Translations under genes and position numbers: made by a program
Assembly: GCF_014904735.1 (NCBI RefSeq)
Contig: NZ_JACZCR010000042.1
Span: forward strand, 1-55,998
Length of the DNA: 55,998 nt
Origin: Microbulbifer hainanensis
GTDB taxonomy: Bacteria; Pseudomonadota; Gammaproteobacteria; Pseudomonadales; Cellvibrionaceae
Direction of reading: 5' to 3'
The notes under the pieces: generated by a model
The model's input: only the letters and a program-made list of their open reading frames with translations
What the model was told of the DNA's origin: nothing
Databases searched by the model: none
In this document: positions 35,280-43,588 of the stretch, piece after piece
Layout of the letters: the number at the start of each line of letters is the position of its first letter
Numbering within the stretch: position 1 is the stretch's first letter

Positions 35280-36077
35280 TTATTCGTTACCGCTGCTCAT
35301 CCAGTTGGGTGCGCGCTTTTCCAGAAATGCGCCCAGTCCTTCCTGACCTTCCGGCGACACGCGCACGGCGGCGATCAGTGCACTGGTCTGGCCCTGGAGT
35401 TCTTCATTGATCACCCGGTTGGACATAGACATGGCCAGCTGCTTGGCCATGGCGACAGCGCGCGGCCCGTTGTCGGTGATCGCGTTGACCAGCTGCTGCA
35501 CCTGCAGGTTCAGGTCGGCCTCCGGGCAGACTTCCGAAACCAGTCCGATCTCCCGCGCGCGCTCCGCGGAAAAACGCTCCGCGGTGACAAAGTAGCGCCG
35601 CGCGTGACGCGCGCCGATGGCGTTGATCACATAGGGGCTGATAGTCGCCGGCAGTAGGCCAATCTTCACTTCGGACAGGCAGAAGCTGGCGCGCTCGGTT
35701 GCTACCGCCATGTCGCAACAGCTGACCAGGCCGACGGCACCGCCAAAGGCGGCACCCTGCACCCGCGCGATGGTCGGTGTGGGAAAGGTGTCGAGCTTGT
35801 GCAGCATCGCCGCCAGTGCGGCGGCATCGCGGCGGTTGTCCTCTTCCGAGTAATTCGCCATGCGCTTCATCCAGTTCAGGTCGGCGCCGGCAGAAAAACT
35901 CTTGCCGTTGGAGGACAACACGAGCACACGCACATCCGGGTTCTGCGACAGGCGATCGAAGGTCTCGCCGAGTTCGCGAATCAACTCGTCGTCAAAGGCG
36001 TTGTGTATTTCCGGGCGGTTCAGGGTAACCGTGGCCACGCCTTCACTGTCGATTTCGCACAGCAGTTTGTCGCTCAT
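35280..36077 (-). CDS. liuC: Methylglutaconyl-CoA hydratase (enoyl-CoA hydratase family)
   Basis: A 265-residue crotonase-fold protein. HNAFDDELIRELGETFDRL, SSNGKSFSAGADLNWMKRM (oxyanion Ala-Gly-Ala) and VQGAAFGGAVGLVSCCDMAVATERASFCLSEVKIGLLPATISPYV are the family motifs. The glutamates expected for hydration lie in the FCLSEVKIG region. Its place between liuB and liuD assigns it to methylglutaconyl-CoA hydration; sequence alone would say only enoyl-CoA hydratase. Spacing to liuB is 81 bp and to liuD 51 bp, in one operon. Confidence 0.92.
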   Translation of the reverse strand: MSDKLLCEIDSEGVATVTLNRPEIHNAFDDELIRELGETFDRLSQNPDVRVLVLSSNGKSFSAGADLNWMKRMANYSEEDNRRDAAALAAMLHKLDTFPTPTIARVQGAAFGGAVGLVSCCDMAVATERASFCLSEVKIGLLPATISPYVINAIGARHARRYFVTAERFSAERAREIGLVSEVCPEADLNLQVQQLVNAITDNGPRAVAMAKQLAMSMSNRVINEELQGQTSALIAAVRVSPEGQEGLGAFLEKRAPNWMSSGNE

Positions 36078-36158
36078 AAATCTGTTCCTTGTTTCCTGGT
36101 TCGGTGTTGTTTGGCAAGCCTGACGGGCAGGCTCACCCTACAGCGATTTTTGTCCGGA

Positions 36159-37766
36159 TTACATCCGGAACACACCGAACTTGGTTTCTTCCGGTTCTTT
36201 GTGGGTCGCCGCAGCCAGGCACAGGCCGAGTACGCGGCGGGTATCCGCCGGATCGATAACGCCGTCATCCCACAGGCGCGCCGAGGCGTAATACGGGTGC
36301 CCCTGGTGCTCGTAGTCGTCGACGATCGGCTTTCTGAACGCCTGCTCGTCTTCTCCACTCCAGCTCTCGCCGCGCGCTTCCATCTGGTCGCGCTTGACCT
36401 GCGCCAGCACGCCTGCGGCCTGCTCGCCGCCCATCACGGAAATGCGTGCATTCGGCCACATAAACAGGAAATTCGGATCGTAGGCGCGGCCGCACATGCC
36501 ATAGTTGCCGGCGCCGAAGGAGCCGCCGATCAGGATGGTGATCTTCGGCACCTTGGCCGTCGCCACCGCGGTCACCATCTTGGCGCCGTGCTTGGCGATA
36601 CCGCCGGCCTCGTACTGCTTGCCCACCATGAAACCGGTGATGTTCTGCAGGAATACCAGCGGAATATTGCGCTGTGCACACAGCTCGATAAAGTGCGCGC
36701 CTTTCTGTGCGCTCTCGGCGAACAGGATGCCGTTGTTGGCCACGATACCTACCGGGTAGCCGTGAATACGCGCAAAGCCGGTTACCAGGGTGGTGCCGTA
36801 GAGCGCTTTGAATTCATCGAACTCAGAACCGTCGACAGTACGCGCGATGATCTCGCGCACGTCGTAGGGCTGGCGCGCATCGCTGGGCACCACGCCGTAA
36901 ATCTCTTCCGGCGGATAGATGGGCTCGATCGGTTTGGCGATATCCAGCCCCGGGTTCTTCACCCGGTTCAGGCGGTTCACCGAGCGGCGCGCCAGCTCCA
37001 GTGCGTGCACATCGTTGTTCGCATAGTGGTCCGAGACACCGGACGTGCGACAGTGCACTTCGGCACCGCCGAGTTCCTCGGCGGACACCTCTTCACCGGT
37101 AGCGGCTTTCACCAGCGGCGGGCCGGCCAGGAAAATGGTCGCCTGCTCTTTCACCATGATGGATTCATCGGCCATCGCCGGCACATAGGCGCCGCCGGCG
37201 GTGCAGCTGCCCATGACCACGGCAATCTGCGGGATATTCTGCGCGGACAGATTGGCCTGATTGAAGAAGATACGGCCGAAGTGTTCCCGGTCCGGGAAGA
37301 CATCGTCCTGGCGCGGCAGGTTGGCGCCACCGGAGTCCACCAGGTAGATACACGGCAGGTTGTTCTCCGCGGCTATCGCCTGGGCGCGCAGGTGTTTTTT
37401 CACCGTCAGCGGGTAATAGGTACCGCCCTTCACCGTCGCGTCGTTGGCCACGATCACACAGGGCTGGCCGGAGACGGTGCCGATACCGGTGATGATACCG
37501 GCGGCCGGCACGTCCTCGCCGTACATGTCGTAGGCGGCCAGCTGGGAGAATTCCAGGAAGGGACTGCCCGGATCCAGCAATGTATCGATGCGGTCCCGCG
37601 GCAGTAGCTTGCCCCGGGCGACATGCTTCTCCCGCGCACGCTCGCTGCCGCCGAGGGAAATTTTCTGGACTTTTTCCCGCAGATCGGCGACCAGCTTTTC
37701 CATCTGTTCGCGGTTTTCCGCAAAGGCGGCATCGCGGGTATTAATTTTGCTCTGCAGTTGATTCAT
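36159..37766 (-). CDS. liuB: Methylcrotonyl-CoA carboxylase beta (carboxyltransferase) subunit
   Basis: A 535-residue acyl-CoA carboxyltransferase. [23 protein letters not shown] opens the domain; [26 protein letters not shown] and the late [41 protein letters not shown] form the two oxyanion sites. These are hallmarks of MCC-beta rather than propionyl-CoA carboxylase. It transfers the carboxyl group from biotin on LiuD to 3-methylcrotonyl-CoA. It sits 80 bp after liuA in the same operon. The length equals that of known MCC-beta. Confidence 0.95.
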   Translation of the reverse strand: MNQLQSKINTRDAAFAENREQMEKLVADLREKVQKISLGGSERAREKHVARGKLLPRDRIDTLLDPGSPFLEFSQLAAYDMYGEDVPAAGIITGIGTVSGQPCVIVANDATVKGGTYYPLTVKKHLRAQAIAAENNLPCIYLVDSGGANLPRQDDVFPDREHFGRIFFNQANLSAQNIPQIAVVMGSCTAGGAYVPAMADESIMVKEQATIFLAGPPLVKAATGEEVSAEELGGAEVHCRTSGVSDHYANNDVHALELARRSVNRLNRVKNPGLDIAKPIEPIYPPEEIYGVVPSDARQPYDVREIIARTVDGSEFDEFKALYGTTLVTGFARIHGYPVGIVANNGILFAESAQKGAHFIELCAQRNIPLVFLQNITGFMVGKQYEAGGIAKHGAKMVTAVATAKVPKITILIGGSFGAGNYGMCGRAYDPNFLFMWPNARISVMGGEQAAGVLAQVKRDQMEARGESWSGEDEQAFRKPIVDDYEHQGHPYYASARLWDDGVIDPADTRRVLGLCLAAATHKEPEETKFGVFRM

Positions 37767-37846
37767 AAACTCTGATTCACTTTTTCAGAGGAGCCTGCCT
37801 GCCGGAGGGAAACCACTCCGGCAGGAATTTATCGATTCCGGATTGA

Positions 37847-39016
37847 TCAGCGGGTTTCGTTGAACAGCTCGCGACCGATCAGCATGCGGCGCACTTCGGA
37901 AGTACCCGCGCCGATTTCGTACAGCTTGGCGTCGCGCAGCAGGCGGCCGGTGGAGTACTCGTTGATGTAGCCGTTACCGCCGAGGGTCTGGATTGCCTGC
38001 AGCGCCATCTGGGTGGCGCGCTCAGCGGTGAACAGGATCACCGCAGCGGCGTCCTTGCGCGAATCCTCGCCGCGATCACACGCCTGTGCCACCGCGTAGA
38101 GGAACGAGCGGCTTGCACTCAGGTCCGCGTACATATCGGCCAGCTTGCCCTGCATCAGCTGGAACTCGCCGATGGCTTTGCCGAACTGCTTGCGCTCGTG
38201 GACGTAGGGTACGACCACATCCATGCACGCCTGCATGATACCGACCGGGCCGCCGGAGAGAATCGTGCGCTCGTAGTCGAGGCCACTCATCAGTACCCGC
38301 ACACCGCCGTTCAGTTCACCGAGGATATTTTCTTCCGGCACTTCGCAGTCCTGGAACACCAGTTCGCAGGTGTTGGAACCGCGCATGCCCAGCTTGTCGA
38401 GCTTCTGCGCCTGGGAAAAGCCCGGGAAGTCGCGCTCGACGATAAACGCGGTGATGCCGCCGGAGCTGATGCCCGGCTCGGTACGCGCGTAGATCACGTA
38501 AGTGTTGGCATCGGGGCCGTTGGTGATCCACATCTTGTTGCCGTTCAGAATAAAGCGGTCGCCCTTTTTCTCGGCGCGCAGCTGCAGGCTGACCACGTCG
38601 GAGCCGGAGTTGGGTTCGCTCATTGCCAGCGCGCCGATGTGCTCGCCGGAACACAGTTTCGGCAGGTATTTTTCCTTCTGCGCCTGGGTACCGTTCTTGC
38701 GGATCTGGTTGACGCACAGGTTGGAGTGGGCACCGTAGGACAGGCCCACGGATGCGGACGCGCGGGAGATTTCCTCCATCGCCACGGCGTGGGCCAGGTA
38801 ACCCATATTGGAACCGCCGAACTCCTCCTCCACGGTCATGCCGAGGAGGCCCAGCTCGCCAAATTTTTTCCACATATCCGCCGGGAACAGGTTGTCCTCA
38901 TCGATCTGCGCCGCGCGCGGGGCCAGCTCCGCCTGGCAGAACTTGTAGACCATGTCGCGCAGCATATCGATCTCTTCGCCGAGACCGAAGTTGAGGGTGC
39001 GGTAAGCGGTGTTCAT
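37847..39016 (-). CDS. liuA: Isovaleryl-CoA dehydrogenase
   Basis: The start ATG 39016 (GGAG upstream) gives [21 protein letters not shown]; the longer frame would overlap the regulator gene. The 389-residue FAD enzyme oxidises isovaleryl-CoA to 3-methylcrotonyl-CoA, giving electrons to [15 protein letters not shown] and [19 protein letters not shown] are the FAD/substrate motifs. Glu249 in [10 protein letters not shown] lies where isovaleryl-CoA dehydrogenases carry their displaced catalytic base, unlike most acyl-CoA dehydrogenases. It follows the regulator by 28 bp and leads the operon enzymes. Confidence 0.94.
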   Translation of the reverse strand: MNTAYRTLNFGLGEEIDMLRDMVYKFCQAELAPRAAQIDEDNLFPADMWKKFGELGLLGMTVEEEFGGSNMGYLAHAVAMEEISRASASVGLSYGAHSNLCVNQIRKNGTQAQKEKYLPKLCSGEHIGALAMSEPNSGSDVVSLQLRAEKKGDRFILNGNKMWITNGPDANTYVIYARTEPGISSGGITAFIVERDFPGFSQAQKLDKLGMRGSNTCELVFQDCEVPEENILGELNGGVRVLMSGLDYERTILSGGPVGIMQACMDVVVPYVHERKQFGKAIGEFQLMQGKLADMYADLSASRSFLYAVAQACDRGEDSRKDAAAVILFTAERATQMALQAIQTLGGNGYINEYSTGRLLRDAKLYEIGAGTSEVRRMLIGRELFNETR

Positions 39017-39044
39017 AGTAACTCCGTAAATACAGTGTTCTTGT

Positions 39045-39452
39045 TCAGGAATCTGTGTTGCGCGCGAGGGAAGCGCGGGCGCGCGCCTCGGCATCGTCCA
39101 GTTCGCCCATCAGGCTCTGGATGTCGCGCAACTGCTGCTGCAGTTGCGCGCGCTGTTGTTCAATGCGTTCGAGCAGCCTCTGCAGCTGCTCCACGTTGCC
39201 GTGGGCCGGATCGTACATGTCGATGATTTCGCGGCTCTCGTCGAGGGAGAAACCCAGCCGCTTGCCGCGCAGAATCAACTTCAGGCGCACCCGGTCCTCC
39301 GGACTGTAGACGCGCGTCTGACCGCGGCGCGCCGGGCTCAGCAGGCCCTTGTCCTCGTAAAAGCGGATGGTGCGGGTGGTGATATCGAATTCACGCGCCA
39401 GCTCTGAAATGCTGTAGCTGGCGGGTTCGGCGGCAATACGATCGGGTTTCAT
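39045..39452 (-). CDS. liuR: MerR-family regulator LiuR
   Basis: A 135-residue MerR protein. The N-terminal winged helix (residues 13-80) includes [32 protein letters not shown] and [27 protein letters not shown] long coiled-coil dimerisation helix follows ([26 protein letters not shown]). There are no metal-binding cysteines, so the sensor is not for metal; in this operon the effector should be a branched-chain CoA intermediate. It is the first gene, and a palindrome 36 bp upstream of its start is its probable site. Confidence 0.93.
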   Translation of the reverse strand: MKPDRIAAEPASYSISELAREFDITTRTIRFYEDKGLLSPARRGQTRVYSPEDRVRLKLILRGKRLGFSLDESREIIDMYDPAHGNVEQLQRLLERIEQQRAQLQQQLRDIQSLMGELDDAEARARASLARNTDS

Positions 39453-39487
39453 AAGACTTCCTCAGGACGCGCGAAAGCCTAGCAAAG

Positions 39488-39505
39488 GTTTACGTTAACG
39501 TAAAC
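39488..39505. promoter_or_regulatory. Perfect 18-bp palindrome, probable LiuR operator
   Basis: GTTTACGTTAACGTAAAC is perfectly self-complementary, and a further GTAAAC follows directly (39506-39511 region), giving an extra half-site. It lies 36 bp upstream of liuR and matches in form the palindromes reported for LiuR in gammaproteobacteria. MerR regulators bind such sites between the -35 and -10 boxes. One site is likely to serve the whole liu operon. Confidence 0.8.
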
Positions 39506-39621
39506 GTAAACTAACGTGCCACGACCGACCCCAGGGAGGACTTCAGTCATTTGGTCTGGGGCAAACGGGCGGGAATGCCGCACCCGAGGCGCGGCTGGGC
39601 GGCTTACGCGGGCTGGGTGGC

Positions 39622-40713
39622 TTACGCCGGTTGAGTGTTCAGCAGCTGGCGCAGCTGGTTGTCGAGCAGTTTCTGGTAGGGCGGGGTCAGGCCGCTCACC
39701 TCGGCACCCCAGCTCGCACCGTAACTCTCGATGCGCCCGTTCAGGGAAGTATCATCCAGCAACTCACCGTGGAGCGACAGGCCACGCGCCTGTGCCAGCA
39801 GCTGCTCCCCGCTGAAGTCGAACGCCTGCGGCTGTGCCGGCACCACGGCCACCCCCAGCTGCAGGCCGGTGGCGCGGCTGGCGGCCTGCAGTTCGCGCAG
39901 CAGCAATCCGCAGCAGACGGCGCGGAAGGCCGCGTCCTCGCCGCAGAACCCCAGCCCCTGTTGCGGGCCGGCATGTTTCAGCGGCTGCCCGTCGTAGATA
40001 CGGCGAAGCAGCTGCAGGCGCTCTTCCAGTTCCGCCTGCAGGTTTTCCAGCGCGCTGCGGCTGAGCTGGTTGCCCAGCTGTGTCCAGTTGAGCGGGCGGA
40101 CATACAGCCCCACCCGCACCTCGGGCTCCGGTTTCGGCTGGGGCGGAGCGGCCTGGGCGCGCATGACCGGCATCGCGCGCCGCGCCGGTCGGCGGTTGCC
40201 GAACGCCAGGGCCGCGGCGGCGCTGAACGGCAGCGCAAATACGAGACTGAGCAGCAGGCTGCCCCAGGGATAGCGCACATCGCGCCCCGGCAGCAGGTTG
40301 ATGGTAACGCTGCCGGCGAGGCTGTCGTGCAGCACCACCGGCGCCGTAACCGCCTCCCCCCGGTCCGCATCGCCCACCTGCGCCAGCGGATTGGACTCCA
40401 CATCCTGCACGGTGACCCCGCTGATTGCCGGCAGGTCCAGCACCTGCTGGGTCAGCAGCTGCAGGCTGATGCGGTCGCCGGCGACGATCCGCTCCAGGCT
40501 CTGCGCGGCCAGGAAGGTCGCCGCGGCGCGCGCCTCGGCGCGATCGCGGACAACCGCGGCGGCTTTGCGCTGGCCGTAGTAATGGCCCAGGGCGCTTGCG
40601 CAGAACACCGCGATCACCAGCCAGATACCACCGGCCAGCAGCTGCTGGCGCTGGCGCTGTGTCAGCCGTTCCAGCAGGTCGGGCAGGGTTTTGGAAAACA
40701 GTTCGGCGAACAT
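39622..40713 (-). CDS. AhpA/YtjB (Smp)-like membrane protein
   Basis: The likely start is ATG 40713 (MFAELFSKTLPDLLERL), though an ATG 15 bp upstream adds MRGRP and cannot be excluded; still earlier codons look non-coding. The 363-residue protein has a membrane segment at about 27-45 (AGGIWLVIAVFCASALGHYYG), an extracytoplasmic domain, a second span near residue 145-165 (GSLLLSLVFALPFSAAAALAF) and a long cytoplasmic tail. Being divergent from serB is a conserved arrangement of the YtjB/Smp group. Function is not known; older links are to hemolysin-like or membrane stress roles. Confidence 0.68.
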   Translation of the reverse strand: MFAELFSKTLPDLLERLTQRQRQQLLAGGIWLVIAVFCASALGHYYGQRKAAAVVRDRAEARAAATFLAAQSLERIVAGDRISLQLLTQQVLDLPAISGVTVQDVESNPLAQVGDADRGEAVTAPVVLHDSLAGSVTINLLPGRDVRYPWGSLLLSLVFALPFSAAAALAFGNRRPARRAMPVMRAQAAPPQPKPEPEVRVGLYVRPLNWTQLGNQLSRSALENLQAELEERLQLLRRIYDGQPLKHAGPQQGLGFCGEDAAFRAVCCGLLLRELQAASRATGLQLGVAVVPAQPQAFDFSGEQLLAQARGLSLHGELLDDTSLNGRIESYGASWGAEVSGLTPPYQKLLDNQLRQLLNTQPA

Positions 40714-40835
40714 AGGGCGACCGCGCATCGTTGTTATCGATTTTGGTTCTGGGGCGTAAGGGGTGGATTTTAGCGAATATTGCCGCGGGGGATATAATGC
40801 GCGGCCGCAATCTGACACCACCAGGGAAGAACACC

Positions 40836-41948
40836 ATGGGTGAAGCGCCGCAATACCACGAATACCTCCTGCCTCTGGCGGAGATCCCGCAAACCGGCAG
40901 CGACTGCGCACTGCGCTCGCTGGAATACCGCGGCGGCGACGCGCGACTGGGCCTGGAACACCACGGTGGCGACGCCCCGAGCCATATCGGTGCGCCCGCC
41001 GCGACGCTTGCGGCCGCCGACAGCCCATCCGCGATTACCGCCCCCTGGTGCGCCACCCTGCTCTCTCCGGACGCGAGCCTGGGGCAGTTGCGCCAGCTGC
41101 TGGCGTTTTTTGCCGAGCACGGCTGGACGGTCGTCGCCGTCGACACCCTGGCCTCCCGCCGCGAGTGCACCGTGCTGCGCTTCCAGCTGGACGGCGACCT
41201 CGACTTCACCCCGGCGCGGCACGCCTGCCTGCATCTGGCGGAACAGCTGGGGGCGGATCTGGTGCTGCAGCGCGGCGACACCCAGCGGCCGCCGAAGCTG
41301 GCCGGGTTCGATATGGACTCGACCCTGATCGAGGCGGAAGTGATCGATGAGCTGGCGAAAATTACCGGTATCGGCGAACAGGTGGCCGATATCACTGCGG
41401 CGGCCATGCGCGGTGAGCTCGATTTCCGCCAGAGCTTCAAGAAGCGCATGGCCCTGCTGAAAGGCTTCTCCGAGGCGCGACTCGCGGAAATCGCACCGCA
41501 GCTGCCGATCAAGGAAGGGGCCGCGGAGCTGCTGCGCGCGCTGCGCGCACTCGGTTGCAAGACCGCCATTCTCTCCGGTGGCTTCACCTATTTTGCCAAC
41601 TACCTGCAGGCGGAGCGCCTGCCGGTGGATTTCGTGCACGCCAACCAGCTGGAATTTGCCGGCGGCGCCCTGACCGGCGAAGTGATCGAACCCATCGTGG
41701 ACGGCGCGCGCAAGAAGGCGCTGCTGCAGGAGATGGCGGATGAAATGGCGCTGGGGCTGGAGCAGGTCATCGCGGTGGGCGACGGCGCCAACGATATCCC
41801 GATGCTGAACCTGGGGGCGCTGGGTATCGCGATTCACCCCAAACCCAAGGTGCGCCTCGAAGCACCCCAGGCGATCACCCATTTCGGGCTGGATGCGGCC
41901 CTGTACCTGTTTGGCCTGAACGACCGTCAGATTGCCGCGCTGCTCTAA
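40836..41948 (+). CDS. serB: Phosphoserine phosphatase
   Basis: The ATG at 40836 has AGGGAAG 8 nt upstream; earlier in-frame codons have no ribosome site. The 370-residue enzyme has an N-terminal ACT-like part (residues 1-150), as in Pseudomonas SerB, then the HAD domain. Asp159 and Asp161 lie in GFDMDSTLIEAEVIDE, Ser in AILSGGFTYF, Lys in DGARKKALL, and GDGANDIPML is motif IV. It hydrolyses O-phospho-L-serine to serine, the last step of serine synthesis. It is divergent from the YtjB-like gene. Confidence 0.94.
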   Translation: MGEAPQYHEYLLPLAEIPQTGSDCALRSLEYRGGDARLGLEHHGGDAPSHIGAPAATLAAADSPSAITAPWCATLLSPDASLGQLRQLLAFFAEHGWTVVAVDTLASRRECTVLRFQLDGDLDFTPARHACLHLAEQLGADLVLQRGDTQRPPKLAGFDMDSTLIEAEVIDELAKITGIGEQVADITAAAMRGELDFRQSFKKRMALLKGFSEARLAEIAPQLPIKEGAAELLRALRALGCKTAILSGGFTYFANYLQAERLPVDFVHANQLEFAGGALTGEVIEPIVDGARKKALLQEMADEMALGLEQVIAVGDGANDIPMLNLGALGIAIHPKPKVRLEAPQAITHFGLDAALYLFGLNDRQIAALL

Positions 41949-41956
41949 TAGTCTAC

Positions 41957-41980
41957 GGAAAAACCCTTCCCTGGTTTTTT
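41957..41980. terminator. Possible terminator after serB
   Basis: AAAAACC, a 7-nt loop, GGTTTTTT. The stem is A/T-rich and short but ends in a T run on the plus strand after serB, and a GC stem (CCCGGCC/GGCCGGG at 41984-42003) follows. On the minus strand it could end the tiny lipoprotein gene. Confidence 0.5.
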
Positions 41981-42021
41981 CAGCCCGGCCTTCCTTGGCC
42001 GGGCGGCAGCGGCAGAAAAAA

Positions 42022-42144
42022 TCAGGCTCTGGCGTGGGCGAACGGCAGTGACGGCGGCTTGCCGTTGCGCTCTGTACAGACCCCGCCACTGCAGCTGGCG
42101 ACCAGCACGGCCACAAACAACAGCAATCCCGTTCGTTTCCACAT
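42022..42144 (-). CDS. Tiny lipoprotein of unknown function
   Basis: An ATG at 42144 is preceded by GGGGAAG at 6-nt spacing. The product is 40 residues: a basic start (MWKR), a hydrophobic core, the lipobox VASC (Cys18) and a 23-residue mature tail. A second Cys (GVCTER) may pair or be modified. It is read toward serB, convergent with it, and is short enough to be missed by length filters. The signal, lipobox and ribosome site together make a small lipoprotein likely. It may resemble the very short lipoproteins of the lyase/entericidin kind; I cannot name a family. Confidence 0.55.
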   Translation of the reverse strand: MWKRTGLLLFVAVLVASCSGGVCTERNGKPPSLPFAHARA

Positions 42145-42261
42145 AAGTTCTTCCCCGCCAGTTCCTTTGTTTTGCAGTCGGCGAAGATTACTCAAAGCCG
42201 ATTCCAGTGCCTAGGGCCTGTTCACACTATCCTGATTCCAAGAGACGAACCGGGAGCACAC

Positions 42262-43575
42262 ATGGCGATATCCGGCGATGGACAGTCACCGCTACTCGAG
42301 AGCCTGCGCGCACTCGGGCGACCACTGCGCAGTGGTGGCGACCTGGATCCACTGCTCGAGCGCCTCGCCGGCGCGCGCCTCGTTATGCTCGGCGAGGCCT
42401 CTCACGGCACCTCTGAATTCTATATCTGGCGCGCTGCCATCAGCCGGCGTCTGATCGAGGAGCACGGTTTCGATTTTGTCGCGGTGGAGGGGGACTGGCC
42501 GGACTGCTACCGGATCAACCGCTACGTAAAAGCCTACCCCGAGTCCGGCGAGCGCGCCGAGCGCGTGCTGCACGGCTTCGACCGCTGGCCCACGTGGATG
42601 TGGGCCAACTGGGAGACAGTGGCCTTCGCCGAGTGGCTGCGCCGGCACAACGATGTGCGCCCGGCACGCCAGTCCGGCTTCTACGGCCTGGACATGTACA
42701 GCCTGTGGGAATCCCTCGATGCCATTATCGGCCATGTACAGCGCGACGATCCCCGCTCCCTGGCGCTGGCGGAACGGGTCTTTCACTGCTTCCAGCCCTA
42801 CGGTCGCGATGAACAGCAGTACGCCCGCCACGCGGTGAGCACGGACCGGGATTGTGCCGACGAGGTCATCGAACTGCTGCTGCGGCTGGTGCACCGCCGC
42901 CCGCGTTTCGACTCGGATCCGGAGGGAGAATTCGACGCCGAGCAGAATGCCCACGTGATGGTCAACGCGGAGCGCTATTACCGCACTATGATGACCGCCG
43001 GCGCCGGCTCCTGGAACCTGCGCGACACCCATATGATGGAAACCCTCAACCGCCTGATGCAGTACCACGGCCCCGACAGCCGCGGCATCGTCTGGGCGCA
43101 CAACACCCATGTCGGCGACGCCCGCGCCACCGACATGCGCCACCAGGGTATGTTCAATATCGGCCAGCTGGCCAGGGAGGAATGGGGCGCGGATCGGGTC
43201 CGCCTGGTAGGTTTCGGCAGCCATCGCGGCAGCGTCATTGCCGGCCGCAGCTGGGGCGGCGCGCGGCAGAAGATGGCGGTGCCGGAAGCACCGGCGCACA
43301 GCTGGGAGGGTCTGATGCACCTCGCACTGGGCGGCGACAGCCTGCTACTGCTCGACGACGGCGCGGCCTACCCGACCTTTCACCAGCCGCGCGGCCACCG
43401 CGCGATCGGCGTGGTCTACAACCCGGAGCGGGAACAGGGCAATTACGTGCCCACGGAACTGGCACAGCGCTACAACGCCTTCATGCACCTCGAGGAAACC
43501 CGCGCCCTGCACCCGCTGCATGTGGAGGCCGCCGGCGATGTATCACCGCCGGATACCTATCCCTGGGGCTTCTAG
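42262..43575 (+). CDS. Erythromycin-esterase-family protein
   Basis: The ATG at 42262 follows CGGGAGC; the in-frame codons before it are not used. The 437-residue protein matches the erythromycin esterase/EreA-like superfamily: LVMLGEASHGTSEFYIWRAAISRRLIEEHGFDFVAVEGDWPDCYRINRYV at the N-terminus, GFYGLDMYSLWES, the catalytic-region His in ERYYRTMM and IVWAHNTHVGDARATDM. Family members hydrolyse macrolide lactones or have unknown esterase roles; most chromosomal ones, like this, are not shown to give resistance. It is cytoplasmic (no signal). It is convergent with the RND permease gene. Confidence 0.85.
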   Translation: MAISGDGQSPLLESLRALGRPLRSGGDLDPLLERLAGARLVMLGEASHGTSEFYIWRAAISRRLIEEHGFDFVAVEGDWPDCYRINRYVKAYPESGERAERVLHGFDRWPTWMWANWETVAFAEWLRRHNDVRPARQSGFYGLDMYSLWESLDAIIGHVQRDDPRSLALAERVFHCFQPYGRDEQQYARHAVSTDRDCADEVIELLLRLVHRRPRFDSDPEGEFDAEQNAHVMVNAERYYRTMMTAGAGSWNLRDTHMMETLNRLMQYHGPDSRGIVWAHNTHVGDARATDMRHQGMFNIGQLAREEWGADRVRLVGFGSHRGSVIAGRSWGGARQKMAVPEAPAHSWEGLMHLALGGDSLLLLDDGAAYPTFHQPRGHRAIGVVYNPEREQGNYVPTELAQRYNAFMHLEETRALHPLHVEAAGDVSPPDTYPWGF

Positions 43576-43588
43576 CTGCGGCCCGCCG

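Noticed and set aside
42262..43575. Macrolide resistance gene
   Set aside because: Most chromosomal members of the erythromycin-esterase superfamily have no shown role in resistance; the sequence only supports family membership.
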